Below, in pieces: positions 18,221 to 25,674 of a stretch of DNA of 25,674 nt. This stretch comes from Methyloceanibacter sp. (lineage in GTDB: Bacteria > Pseudomonadota > Alphaproteobacteria > Rhizobiales > Methyloligellaceae): positions 1 through 25,674 of the forward strand of contig JALHTP010000488.1 in assembly GCA_022865725.1 (NCBI GenBank). The letters are read 5' to 3'. The notes under the pieces are model-generated. The model was given only the letters and a program-made list of their open reading frames with translations. It was not told the origin of the DNA and searched no databases. Made by a program: the position numbers and the translations under genes. Every line of letters begins with the position of its first letter. The stretch's first letter is position 1.

Positions 18221-19543
18221 TCACAGATTTTCGATGCGGATCATCTGCGGCTTCTGGTCGACATGGCCGTCGCGCTCGATCGCGGCCAGCGCCTTTCGGA
18301 TCGCGGCCTCCGTGGTCTGATGGGTGATCATGACGACGGCGGCGGGCGTGCCTTTATGCGGACGGTCGAACCCGGGAAGCTCCGCAGCCGGCCTGCGCTG
18401 CACGATGCTCTCGATGGAAATCCCCTGGTCCGCCATGCGGCTGGCAATGGCCGCGAAGGCGCCGGTCCGGTCGTAGACCGAGAGCCTGATATAATAGCCG
18501 CCCGCATGCGCCCGCATCTGCGCCTTCTTGTAGGGCTTCAGGGTCTTGGCCTTGGCGCCGAAGGGCGGCAGGATCAGCCCGCGGGCGATATCGATGAGGT
18601 CGCTGGTCACGGAGGACGCCGTCGGGCCGCCGCCCGCGCCGGCGCCGATCAGCATGACGTCGCCCACGAAATCGCCGTCGATGGCGACACAGTTCTGCAC
18701 GCCGTCGACCTCGGCGATCGCCGTGTGCTTCGGCACCATGGTCGGGTGCACGCGCTGCTCGATGCCGCTATCGGTGCGGAGCGCCACGCCAAGCAGCTTG
18801 ATGCGGTAGCCGAGATCGCCGGCAGCCTCGATATCGGCCGGCGTGATCGACTCGATTCCCTCGACATAGACGGACTCGAAGCTCGTGCGCGTGCCGAAGG
18901 CGAGGCTGGTGAGGAGAGCGAGCTTATGCGCGGTGTCGAAGCCGCCAATATCGAAGGTTGGGTCGGCCTCGGCGTAGCCTTGCGTTTGCGCCTCCTTCAA
19001 CACGTCGGCGAAGCTCCTGCCCTCCTTCTCCATGAGCGTGAGGATATAATTGCAGGTACCGTTGAGGATGCCGTAGACGCGGGAGATGGCGTTGCCTTGC
19101 AGGCTTTCGCGCAGGACCTTGACGACGGGAATGCCGCCGGCCACGGCCGCCTCGAAATTCAGCGCGACACCGTTCTTCTCGGCGAGCGCGGCGAGACTCG
19201 GGCCGTGATGGGCAAGGAGCGCCTTGTTGGCGGTGACGACATGCTTGCCGGCGGCGAGCGCCGCCTCGACGGCCTGTTTCGCCACGCCCTCCTCGCCCCC
19301 GATCAGCTCGACGAACACGTCGATTCCCGGGTCCTTGGCCAGCGCCACAGGGTCTTGCACGAAGCGGAAGCCGGAGATGTCGGCGTCGCGCTTCTTATTC
19401 CGGCTTTTGGCCGATATCGCGACGACCTCGATCGGGCGGCCGGCGCGCGCGGCAAGCTCCGCCTTGCGCGCCGCAAGGAGCCGCAACAGACCGCTGCCGA
19501 CGGTGCCGACCCCGGCCAGCCCAAGCTTCAATACATCCGTCAT
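18221..19543 (-). CDS. hom: Homoserine dehydrogenase
   Basis: The enzyme reduces aspartate semialdehyde to homoserine, the branch point to threonine and methionine. The 440-residue monofunctional form has an N-terminal Rossmann motif LGLAGVGTVGSG and the catalytic domain signature YAEADPTFDIGGFDTAHKLA, which holds the conserved acidic residues and lysine. A C-terminal ACT domain (IRLSVYDRTGAFAAIASRMA) probably senses threonine. ATG 19543 lies 9 nt after the stop of the upstream aminotransferase gene, so the two are very likely co-transcribed, and glpX and recJ follow. The homoserine made here could feed the methionine route that includes metC in this window. Confidence 0.97.
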   Translation of the reverse strand: MTDVLKLGLAGVGTVGSGLLRLLAARKAELAARAGRPIEVVAISAKSRNKKRDADISGFRFVQDPVALAKDPGIDVFVELIGGEEGVAKQAVEAALAAGKHVVTANKALLAHHGPSLAALAEKNGVALNFEAAVAGGIPVVKVLRESLQGNAISRVYGILNGTCNYILTLMEKEGRSFADVLKEAQTQGYAEADPTFDIGGFDTAHKLALLTSLAFGTRTSFESVYVEGIESITPADIEAAGDLGYRIKLLGVALRTDSGIEQRVHPTMVPKHTAIAEVDGVQNCVAIDGDFVGDVMLIGAGAGGGPTASSVTSDLIDIARGLILPPFGAKAKTLKPYKKAQMRAHAGGYYIRLSVYDRTGAFAAIASRMADQGISIESIVQRRPAAELPGFDRPHKGTPAAVVMITHQTTEAAIRKALAAIERDGHVDQKPQMIRIENL

Positions 19544-19552
19544 GGTCAGGGA

Positions 19553-20785
19553 TCAGAACGACCGATTCGCCTTGGAGGCAATGGGAATGACGTTGTGCAA
19601 AGTCTTGGCGGACTCGGAGAGGAACCGCCGGATGTTGCGCGCGGCCTGGCGGATGCGCTGCTCGTTCTCCACCAGCGCGATGCGCACATAGCCCTCGCCA
19701 TACTCGCCGAAGCCGACGCCGGGCGAGACCGCGACACCCGCCTTCTCCAGGAGGAGCTTTGAGAATTCGAGCGAGCCGAGATGCGCGAACATGTCGGGGA
19801 TGGGCGCCCAGGCGAACATGGTGGCCGGCGGAGACGGGATCGGCCACCCGGCCCGCGTGAGGGCGTCGACCAGGCAATCCCGCCTGCGTCGATAGATGGC
19901 GCGGATGTCGTCGATGCAGTCTTGCGGTCCGTTCAGCGCGGCGGCGGCGGCCACCTGGATCGGGGTGAAGGCGCCATAATCGAGGTAGGATTTCACGCGG
20001 GTAAGCGCGTGGATCAGGCGCTCGTTGCCGACGGCGAAGCCGACGCGCCAGCCGGGCATGGCATAGGTCTTGGACAGCGTGGTGAACTCGACCGCGATAT
20101 CCATGGCGCCCGGAATTTGCAGGATCGACGGCGGCGGCTCGCCCTCGAAATAGATCTCGGCATAAGCGAGATCGGACAGGACAAGCAGCTCGTGCTTCTT
20201 GGCGAAGCCCACGACATCCCGATAGAAGTCGAGACTGGCGACGTTTGCCGTGGGGTTGGCCGGATAGTTGAGCACGAGCGCCGACGGCTTCGGCACCGAA
20301 TGGCGCATCGCCTTGTCGAGCGACGTCATGAACTGGGAATCGGTGCCTGCCGGCAGATGCCTGATGACGCCGCCCGACATGATGAAGCCGAACTCGTGGA
20401 TGGGATAAGTCGGGTTCGGCACAAGGATCACGTCGCCGGGGGCGGTGATCGCCTGGGCCACGTTGGCGAAGCCTTCCTTGGAGCCGAGCGTGGCCACCAC
20501 TTGCGTATCGGGATTGAGCTTCACGCCGAAGCGCCGCGCGTAATAGGCGGCTTGCGCCTTGCGCAGGCCCTGGATGCCCTTCGAGGCCGAATAGCGGTTG
20601 GTGCGCGGATCGCGGATGGTCTCGACCAGCTTGGCGACGATATGCTCCGGCGTCGGCATGTCGGGATTGCCCATGCCGAAATCGATGATGTCGTCGCCGC
20701 GGGCGCGGGCCTCGGCCTTGAGCTTGTTCACCTGCTCGAAGACGTAAGGCGGTAGCCGCTTGATTCTGTGGAAATCGCTGGTCAC
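19553..20785 (-). CDS. Class I/II aminotransferase, AlaC-like (alanine/aspartate family)
   Basis: This PLP enzyme belongs to the fold-type I aminotransferase family that includes AlaC glutamate-pyruvate transaminases and LL-diaminopimelate aminotransferases. Visible motifs are RLPPYVFEQVNKLK near the N-terminus, IIDFGMGNPDMPTPEH, NRYSASKGIQGLRKA and VLNYPANPTANVAS. The PLP lysine is Lys239 in TTLSKTYAMPGWRVGF. The substrate cannot be fixed from motifs alone; AlaC-like alanine aminotransferase is most likely. GTG 20785 gives MTSDFHRIKRLPPYVF, the usual N-terminus, while ATG 20839 adds 18 odd residues and has no ribosome binding site. The leader contains a hairpin with arms at 20794-20801 and 20821-20828. 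hom follows after 9 nt. Confidence 0.92.
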   Translation of the reverse strand: MTSDFHRIKRLPPYVFEQVNKLKAEARARGDDIIDFGMGNPDMPTPEHIVAKLVETIRDPRTNRYSASKGIQGLRKAQAAYYARRFGVKLNPDTQVVATLGSKEGFANVAQAITAPGDVILVPNPTYPIHEFGFIMSGGVIRHLPAGTDSQFMTSLDKAMRHSVPKPSALVLNYPANPTANVASLDFYRDVVGFAKKHELLVLSDLAYAEIYFEGEPPPSILQIPGAMDIAVEFTTLSKTYAMPGWRVGFAVGNERLIHALTRVKSYLDYGAFTPIQVAAAAALNGPQDCIDDIRAIYRRRRDCLVDALTRAGWPIPSPPATMFAWAPIPDMFAHLGSLEFSKLLLEKAGVAVSPGVGFGEYGEGYVRIALVENEQRIRQAARNIRRFLSESAKTLHNVIPIASKANRSF

Positions 20786-20793
20786 TGACGCGA

Positions 20794-20828
20794 GGGGTCC
20801 CCACCCGATAGGCCCCGAAAGGGACCCC
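20794..20828 (-). promoter_or_regulatory. Inverted repeat in the aminotransferase leader
   Basis: GGGGTCCC at 20794-20801 and GGGACCCC at 20821-20828 are perfectly complementary across a 19-nt loop. The hairpin would sit about 9 nt before the GTG start on the mRNA. A smaller CCC-GAAA-GGG stem lies at one edge. A regulatory role is only inferred from position. Confidence 0.35.
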
Positions 20829-20887
20829 ACTTGAACCATAGAAACGGGCCGCGGGGCAAGACGCTCCCGCTTCGATCAGAGGGGCCT

Positions 20888-21160
20888 CTAATCTTGCGTT
20901 TCGGCCGATTTCGCCCCTGTCGCCGCTGTCGACCCGGTTGCGTCGGGGGGCGCTTCACCCTTCGCTTTCGCCTTGGCCTCCTCAAGCTCGGTGATGGCGG
21001 CCTTCTGCTCCGACTTGGTCAGCGTCTTATCGTAGTCCTTCAGCAGCGCGCTCGAGGATGAGACTTCGTTCGAGGTGAGCGTGTCGGCGCAGGCCCCGAG
21101 CCACAGCGGGAGCAGGACGGCGAGCAGACGTAAGCCAGGTCCAGGCAGCGTGCGCAGCAT
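20888..21160 (-). CDS. Small lipoprotein of unknown function
   Basis: The 90-residue product has a lipoprotein signal peptide: an Arg-containing start, the hydrophobic core LRLLAVLLPLWLGAC and a lipobox LGAC with Cys24. The mature part is short and polar. A serine-rich stretch (SNEVSSSSALLKDY) comes first, then a charged helix (EQKAAITELEEAKAKAKGEA), then an Ala/Thr-rich disordered tail. I do not recognise the family. ATG 21160 gives the classical lipoprotein signal; a longer open frame to 21268 would put too many residues ahead of it. There is no clear ribosome binding site. It is divergent from phaC and upstream of the aminotransferase gene. Confidence 0.75.
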   Translation of the reverse strand: MLRTLPGPGLRLLAVLLPLWLGACADTLTSNEVSSSSALLKDYDKTLTKSEQKAAITELEEAKAKAKGEAPPDATGSTAATGAKSAETQD

Positions 21161-21193
21161 GAATTCAGGAGTCTGTTCTTGTTGCTTATCGGT

Positions 21194-21252
21194 GACGATT
21201 GGCAATCGTCCTCCACTTGCTATATTGCATAGCACAATGACCCCTTGCGCAA
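21194..21252. promoter_or_regulatory. Cluster of dyads upstream of phaC
   Basis: Three perfect inverted repeats lie between the lipoprotein gene and phaC: GACGATTG-G-CAATCGTC (21194-21210), TGCTAT-ATTGC-ATAGCA (21218-21234) and TTGCGCAA (21245-21252). The second overlaps a TATATT box. TGC/GCA symmetry is a feature of sites reported for the PHA regulator PhaR, but binding here is inference. Confidence 0.4.
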
Positions 21253-21332
21253 AAGCGGCCCGGGACACTCACTCTGTTACCCCGATGGTGGCTGCAGCAA
21301 TGTTAAGTGGGGGTTAAAACAAGGACAAATTG

Positions 21333-23150
21333 ATGCAGGAGCACAATAAAACGCCCGGCAATTCCGGGGCGGAGCAAGTTGACGCCAATCAACTCGAACC
21401 CTTAGCCCGCAATATGGTGCGCCTCTTCGACCAGGGCACCAAGGCTTTCTCCGCACTCGCCGAGCGTTCGAGCTCCAACGGGCAAGGTCCCTATAGCCTC
21501 GCCTCCGAGGCGGGCGAAGCTGCGAAGTCCTTTGGCGAGATCGCGCGCCACTGGGTGACCGAGCCCGCCAAATTCGCTGCGGCGCAGGGCGAGCTCTTCA
21601 AGAGCTACGCCGATCTGTGGGGCCGGACCTTTCTCCGGTGTCTCGGCGAGAAGGTAGAGCCCGTCGTCGAGCCCGAGCCCGGCGACAACCGCTTCAAGGA
21701 TCCCGACTGGTCGAACGGGCAGGTCTTCGATTTCTGGAAGCAGTCTTATCTCATCACCTCGCGCTGGGCGGAGGACCTGACCCGCAACACCGAAGGGGTC
21801 GACGACAAGACGCGCAAGAAGGCGCTGTTCTACCTGAACCAGATGCTTGCGGCGCTCTCGCCGTCGAATTTCGCGCTCACCAATCCTGAAGTGATCCGCA
21901 CCACGCTGGCGACCAACGCCGAGAATCTGGTGCAGGGCATGACGCAATTCGTCCACGACCTCGGGCAATCGAAGGATCTACTCCGCATCAGCCAGACCGA
22001 TCTGTCCGCCTTCGAGATCGGACGCAACCTCGCCGTGACGCCGGGCAAAGTCGTGTTCCAGAACGACCTGATCCAGCTCATCCAATATTCGCCGGCCACG
22101 GAAGAGGTCTATGAGCGGCCGCTTCTCGTCGTGCCGCCCTGGATCAACAAATACTACATTCTCGATCTCGTGCCGGAGAAGTCCTTCGTCAAATGGGCGG
22201 TCGAGCAGGGCTTCACCGTGTTCTTGGTCTCCTGGGTCAATCCTGACGCGCGCCTGGCGCAGAAAACCTTCGAAGACTACATGCACGAAGGCATTCTCGC
22301 CGCGGTCGACGCCGTGATCCGCCAGACCGGCAGCCCGCAGATCAACGCGCTCGGCTATTGCGTCGGCGGCACGCTGCTCGCCTGCACGCTCGCCTATATG
22401 GCGGCGAAGGGCGACGAGCGGGTGGCGTCGGCGAGCTTCCTCGCCGCCCAGGTCGATTTCAGCGAGGCCGGCGACCTTCTCGTCTTCATCGACGATACCC
22501 AGCTCAAGGCGCTCGAGGAGATGATGGCCGAGCACGGCTATCTCGACGGCTCGCGCATGGCGGCGGTGTTCAACATGCTCCGCCCGCGCGATCTGATCTG
22601 GCCTTACGTCATCAACAATTATCTGCTCGGCAAGAAGCCCTTTCCGTTCGACCTTCTGTTCTGGAACGCCGATTCGACCAGGCTTTCCGCCGCCAACCAC
22701 GCCTTCTATCTGCGCGAGTTCTATCATTTGAACCGGCTCAGCAAGGGCGAGATGCAGCTCGGCGGCGTGAGGCTCGATCTGTCGCGCATGACAATGCCGA
22801 TCTATGAGCTCTTCACCAAAGAGGACCACATCGCGCCGGCCGCGTCGGTCTATCGCGGCAGCAAGCTGTTCGGCGGACCCGTGCGCCATGTGATGGCGGG
22901 GTCGGGTCATATCGCCGGCGTGGTCAATCCTCCGGCCAAGAAGAAATATCAGTTCTGGTCGGGCGGGACGACCGGCTCGCTTGCCGACTGGATGGCGACA
23001 GCGAAGGAGACTGCGGGATCCTGGTGGCCCGATTGGGCATCCTGGCTTGCCGCCTATTCGGGGCCCAAGATTCCCGCCCGCGATCCTTCCGCCGGCCCGC
23101 TCAAGCCGATCGAGGACGCGCCAGGGTCGTTTGTGAAGAGCCGAGATTAG
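21333..23150 (+). CDS. phaC: Class I poly(3-hydroxyalkanoate) synthase
   Basis: PhaC polymerises hydroxyacyl-CoA into polyhydroxyalkanoate on the surface of storage granules. The 605-residue product has the N-terminal PhaC domain (KDPDWSNGQVFDFWKQSYL) and an alpha/beta hydrolase catalytic domain. The catalytic triad is visible as Cys343 in the lipase-like box GYCVGG, Asp498 in FTKEDHIAP and His526 in GSGHIAGV. Length and the single-subunit layout fit class I enzymes, which favour short-chain monomers. ATG 21333 has AAGGA seven bases upstream; a TTG one codon earlier is less likely. No phaA, phaB, phaP or phaR gene is in the window, so phaC stands alone here. It converges on argC with a 25-nt gap. 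Confidence 0.97.
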   Translation: MQEHNKTPGNSGAEQVDANQLEPLARNMVRLFDQGTKAFSALAERSSSNGQGPYSLASEAGEAAKSFGEIARHWVTEPAKFAAAQGELFKSYADLWGRTFLRCLGEKVEPVVEPEPGDNRFKDPDWSNGQVFDFWKQSYLITSRWAEDLTRNTEGVDDKTRKKALFYLNQMLAALSPSNFALTNPEVIRTTLATNAENLVQGMTQFVHDLGQSKDLLRISQTDLSAFEIGRNLAVTPGKVVFQNDLIQLIQYSPATEEVYERPLLVVPPWINKYYILDLVPEKSFVKWAVEQGFTVFLVSWVNPDARLAQKTFEDYMHEGILAAVDAVIRQTGSPQINALGYCVGGTLLACTLAYMAAKGDERVASASFLAAQVDFSEAGDLLVFIDDTQLKALEEMMAEHGYLDGSRMAAVFNMLRPRDLIWPYVINNYLLGKKPFPFDLLFWNADSTRLSAANHAFYLREFYHLNRLSKGEMQLGGVRLDLSRMTMPIYELFTKEDHIAPAASVYRGSKLFGGPVRHVMAGSGHIAGVVNPPAKKKYQFWSGGTTGSLADWMATAKETAGSWWPDWASWLAAYSGPKIPARDPSAGPLKPIEDAPGSFVKSRD

Positions 23151-23175
23151 TCGCCAGACTGGTAAGTGTCCCGCC

Positions 23176-24225
23176 TTACGGGAACAGCGGCAGCTGCTCG
23201 AGGCCCGTCGTCTCGTCGAAGCCGTACATCAGATTGAAGTTCTGCAGCGCCTGACCGGCCGAGCCCTTCACCAGATTGTCGATGGCCGAGACGACGATGG
23301 CGCGGCCTTGAATGCGGTCGGCGAAGACGCCGATATGGCAGAAATTCGAGCCGCGCACATGCTGGGTCGAAGGCGTCACGCCCTCCTCCACGACGCGCAC
23401 AAAGGGGCTGTCAGCGTAGGCGTCGGTCAGTGCCTTGCGGAGGTCGGACGCGCTCGCTTTGCCGGCAAGCCGCACATAGGAGGTGCAGAGCTCGCCGCGC
23501 GCCATGGGCGCAAGATGCGGCGTGAAGTTGACGGTCACGGCAACGCCCGCGGCCACGCCCAGCTCCTGCTCGATCTCAGGCACGTGGCGGTGATTGCCGA
23601 TGCTGTAAGGCGAGAGCCCCTCGCCTGCTTCCGAGAACAGGATGTTCTGCTTCAGTGTGCGGCCGGCGCCGGAAACGCCCGACTTCGCATCGATGATGAT
23701 GTCGGAGACCGCGATGAGCTTCGCCTTGGCGAGCGGCAGCAGGGCAAGCAGCACGGCGGTCGGATAGCAGCCCGGACAGGCCACGAGCCGCGCGCCCCTG
23801 ATCTTGTCGCGATAATGCTCGGTCAGCCCGTAGACCGCGTCCTTGATGAGCCCCGGCGCGCTGTGCTCGCCGCCATACCATTCGGCGTAGATGGCGGGAT
23901 CGCGCAGGCGGAAGTCGGCCGACATGTCGATGATCTTGATGCGCTTCGGCAGCTTGGCGATCTCGGCATGGGCGGTGCCGTGCGGTAGCCCGCAGAAGGC
24001 GACGTCGACCTGGCTCCAGTCCACCTGGTCCGAGGCGACCAGCGCCGGCAGATCGAGGCTTGCAAGATGCGGGAAGACTTGCGCCAGGCTCTGGCCGGCA
24101 TGGCCCTTGGCGATCAGCGCCGTGAGCTTGATCGCCGGATGCAGCGCGGCAAGCCTGATCATGTCGGCGCCGGTATAGCCGGAAGCGCCGAGTACGGCGG
24201 CTCTGATGGTCTTGGTGCTGGCCAT
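23176..24225 (-). CDS. argC: N-acetyl-gamma-glutamyl-phosphate reductase
   Basis: ArgC carries out the NADPH-dependent third step of arginine synthesis, making N-acetylglutamate semialdehyde. The 349-residue product starts with a Rossmann motif AAVLGASGYTGADMIRL. DVAFCGLPHGTAH and IIDMSADFRL follow, then the active-site segment ACPGCYPTAVLLAL with catalytic Cys153, and KSGVSGAGRTL. The length is that of the longer ArgC type. ATG 24225 gives a standard N-terminus, with no strong ribosome binding site. It follows rplM and rpsI on the same strand, separated by 114 nt that contain a palindromic repeat. Confidence 0.96.
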   Translation of the reverse strand: MASTKTIRAAVLGASGYTGADMIRLAALHPAIKLTALIAKGHAGQSLAQVFPHLASLDLPALVASDQVDWSQVDVAFCGLPHGTAHAEIAKLPKRIKIIDMSADFRLRDPAIYAEWYGGEHSAPGLIKDAVYGLTEHYRDKIRGARLVACPGCYPTAVLLALLPLAKAKLIAVSDIIIDAKSGVSGAGRTLKQNILFSEAGEGLSPYSIGNHRHVPEIEQELGVAAGVAVTVNFTPHLAPMARGELCTSYVRLAGKASASDLRKALTDAYADSPFVRVVEEGVTPSTQHVRGSNFCHIGVFADRIQGRAIVVSAIDNLVKGSAGQALQNFNLMYGFDETTGLEQLPLFP

Positions 24226-24256
24226 GGTCGAACTTTGGGCTGAAGTGTCGGGTGTC

Positions 24257-24334
24257 CGTCATTCCGGCGCAAGCCGGAATCCAGCTCTAAATCCGTAGTT
24301 CGATTGCTGGATGCCGGCTTGCGCCGATATGACG
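24257..24334. repeat. REP-like pair of inverted palindromes
   Basis: Two 28-nt arms at 24257-24284 and 24307-24334 are inverted copies that match at 25 of 28 positions. Each arm can fold on its own around TTCCGGC-GCAA-GCCGGAA or its diverged form, and the pair can fold into one long hairpin with a 22-nt loop. It fills most of the gap between rpsI and argC. This resembles dispersed extragenic palindromes of alphaproteobacteria. It may stabilise or end the rpsI transcript. Confidence 0.7.
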
Positions 24335-24339
24335 AAAGA

Positions 24340-24822
24340 CTAACGCTTGGAGAACTGGAAGCTCTTTCGCGCTTTCGCCCTGCCGTATTTCTTGCGCTCG
24401 ACGGTACGGGCATCGCGGGTCAGGAACCCGCCCTTTTTCAGCACGCCGCGGAGCTCGGGCTCGAAGCGGGTGAGCGCCTTGGAGATGCCATGGCGCACCG
24501 CGCCGGCCTGGCCCGAAAGCCCGCCGCCACTCACGGTGCAGACGACGTCGAACTGGCCCTCGCGCTTGGCGGCGACGAGCGGCTGATTCAAGATCATCTG
24601 CAGCACGGGCCGGGCAAAATAGACGGTCTGGTCCCTGCCGTTGATGGTGATCTTGCCGGGGCCGCGCTTCACCCAGACGCGGGCGACCGCGTCCTTGCGC
24701 TTGCCGGTGGCGTAGGCGCGGCCCTGCGCGTCGATCTTCTTCTCATAGACGCGGGCCTGCGGCGCGGCGGCGGTGTCGCCCTTCAGCGGAGCCAGATCTT
24801 CCAGGGTCATGGTCTCGCTCAT
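24340..24822 (-). CDS. rpsI: 30S ribosomal protein S9
   Basis: S9 is a small-subunit protein whose C-terminal tail reaches the P-site tRNA. The 160-residue product has an N-terminal extension usual in alphaproteobacteria, then the S9 core. The core includes YATGKRKDAVARVWVKRGPG, the VSGGGLSGQAGAVRHGISKA signature and the tail RKKYGRAKARKSFQFSKR ending in Lys-Arg. ATG 24822 lies 4 nt after the rplM stop, with AAGGAG inside the end of rplM; an ATG at 24843 overlapping rplM is less likely. rplM-rpsI is a universal bacterial pair, so the two are translated from one message. Confidence 0.97.
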   Translation of the reverse strand: MSETMTLEDLAPLKGDTAAAPQARVYEKKIDAQGRAYATGKRKDAVARVWVKRGPGKITINGRDQTVYFARPVLQMILNQPLVAAKREGQFDVVCTVSGGGLSGQAGAVRHGISKALTRFEPELRGVLKKGGFLTRDARTVERKKYGRAKARKSFQFSKR

Positions 24823-24826
24823 GGCG

Positions 24827-25291
24827 TCAGGCGCTCCTTGCATTCTTTGAATTCAGGGCTGCGACGTCGAGCTTCTCAGGGCTTTGCGCCTCGTGGGGAT
24901 GCTCGGGGCCGGCATAGACCCGCAAGTTCTTCATCTGCTGGCGGCCGAGGGGTCCGCGCGGCACCATCCGCTCCACTGCCTTGTGCAGCACCCGCTCGGG
25001 ATGCTTGCCGTCAAGGATCTTGGCGGCGGTGCGGTCCTTGATGCCGCCGGGATAGCCGGTGTGCCAATGGTAGACCTTGTCGGCGCGCTTGTTGCCGGTG
25101 AACACCACCTTGCCCGCGTTGATCACGATGATGTTGTCGCCGCAATCCATATGGGGCGTGAAGGTCGGCTTGTGCTTGCCGCGGAGCCGCATGGCGATGA
25201 GCGATGCGAGCCTGCCGACGACGAGGCCGGCGGCGTCGATGAGGATCCAGGACTTCTCGATGTCCTTTGGTGTGGCTGAAAAGGTCTTCAT
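24827..25291 (-). CDS. rplM: 50S ribosomal protein L13
   Basis: L13 is an early-assembling large-subunit protein. The 154-residue product matches the family in length and sequence. Landmarks are MKTFSATPKDIEKSWILIDA at the start, VVGRLASLIAMRLRGKHKPT, HMDCGDNIIVINA, and VERMVPRGPLGRQQMKNLRV in the second half, followed by YAGPEHPHEAQ. It is the first gene of the rplM-rpsI unit, with a candidate promoter about 30 nt upstream. In E. coli the equivalent operon is controlled by its own products; no such site could be identified here. Confidence 0.98.
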   Translation of the reverse strand: MKTFSATPKDIEKSWILIDAAGLVVGRLASLIAMRLRGKHKPTFTPHMDCGDNIIVINAGKVVFTGNKRADKVYHWHTGYPGGIKDRTAAKILDGKHPERVLHKAVERMVPRGPLGRQQMKNLRVYAGPEHPHEAQSPEKLDVAALNSKNARSA

Positions 25292-25321
25292 GGTTCCCGC
25301 GTCCCGGTCGGAGGATCGGCG

Positions 25322-25350
25322 CTTCTACCGGCTCAATTTCTAAAGGTCAA
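25322..25350 (-). promoter_or_regulatory. Candidate rplM-rpsI promoter
   Basis: On the minus strand TTGACC (25350-25345) and TAGAAG (25327-25322) are separated by exactly 17 bp, with the -35 matching five of six consensus bases. Transcription would start about 25 nt before the rplM ATG. Confidence 0.5.
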
Positions 25351-25535
25351 GGGTAACAGGGAATATTGTGCGAAATCCGCCTATTAGCGATGTGGTATCA
25401 CTATACCGTAATATCGTGACCGAGGGCTGGTGAAGTTCTTCCATAGCAGAATGTCCAGGCTAGGCATCGCTCCCTGGGAAAGCGCGTGGTGTAACGGGTC
25501 AGACTTTCAACGCCTTGCAGAGAAAGAGTCCCCCC

Positions 25536-25674
25536 ATGTCCCGCTTCCTTCTCCTCGCCGCGCTTCTCTTATTTTCTCTCGGCGCGCTGCTAGCGCCGGC
25601 GCTTGCCGCCGATGAATTCGATCCCGCCGTGCTCGATAAGATGGCCGAAGAGGCTCATCAAGTTCCCCTGACCG
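25536..25674 (+). CDS. Start of a secreted protein gene, partial
   Basis: An open frame begins at ATG 25536 and runs off the window end without a stop, giving 46 residues. They begin with a clear signal peptide: SRFLLLAALLLFSLGALLAP and a likely cleavage after ALA (residue 24). The mature start reads ADEFDPAVLDKMAEEAHQVP. GAAAGAG lies upstream as a modest ribosome binding site. Too little is present to name the family. It is divergent from rplM, with 244 nt between them. Confidence 0.65.
   Translation, partial: MSRFLLLAALLLFSLGALLAPALAADEFDPAVLDKMAEEAHQVPLT

Overview
This window is ordinary, GC-rich chromosomal DNA from an alphaproteobacterium, most likely of the Hyphomicrobiales (Rhizobiales) type. 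The placement rests on an NDUFS4-type complex I accessory subunit, a two-domain cold-shock protein followed by a DUF192 protein, the aminotransferase-hom-glpX-recJ gene order, a class I PHA synthase, and frequent GTG and TTG starts. No transposase, integrase, phage gene, CRISPR array or plasmid function was seen. The species cannot be named from the sequence alone.

Layout. Positions 1-6957 (minus strand) hold the proteostasis block, read in transcription order as tig, clpP, clpX, lon and then hupB, which is cut by the window edge. A tRNA-Leu follows. Positions 7330-8311 (plus) carry a secreted FecR-domain protein and a small membrane-anchored protein. Positions 8447-11572 (plus) carry the sulfur amino acid genes cysK, sseA and metC. 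Positions 11597-17127 hold a secreted beta-propeller protein, tRNA-Arg, an NDUFS4-like protein, tRNA-Pro, a DUF192 protein, a double cold-shock-domain protein, divergent gloA, tRNA-Glu and recJ. Positions 17169-20785 (minus) carry glpX, hom and an alaC-like aminotransferase. A small lipoprotein gene and divergent phaC follow. The right end has argC, rpsI and rplM on the minus strand and the start of a secreted-protein gene on the plus strand.

How the genes work together. Trigger factor, ClpXP, Lon and HU form the usual chaperone-protease neighbourhood. CysK, SseA and MetC make, desulfurate and cleave sulfur amino acids. The aminotransferase and homoserine dehydrogenase act in aspartate-family and alanine metabolism. 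GlpX serves gluconeogenesis or the Calvin cycle, and PhaC stores carbon as polyhydroxyalkanoate.

The main surprises are three. clpP has an in-frame TAA at codon 163 that removes the catalytic Asp, although the reading frame continues intact to its normal end and the neighbouring ClpX keeps its ClpP-docking loop. Trigger factor carries a C-terminal tail with 23 histidines in 43 residues, resembling metal-binding tails such as that of SlyD. The DUF192 gene has no usual start codon near its signal peptide and may begin at a CTG overlapping the cold-shock gene's stop. Smaller points are TGC/GCA dyads upstream of phaC and a REP-like palindrome pair between rpsI and argC.
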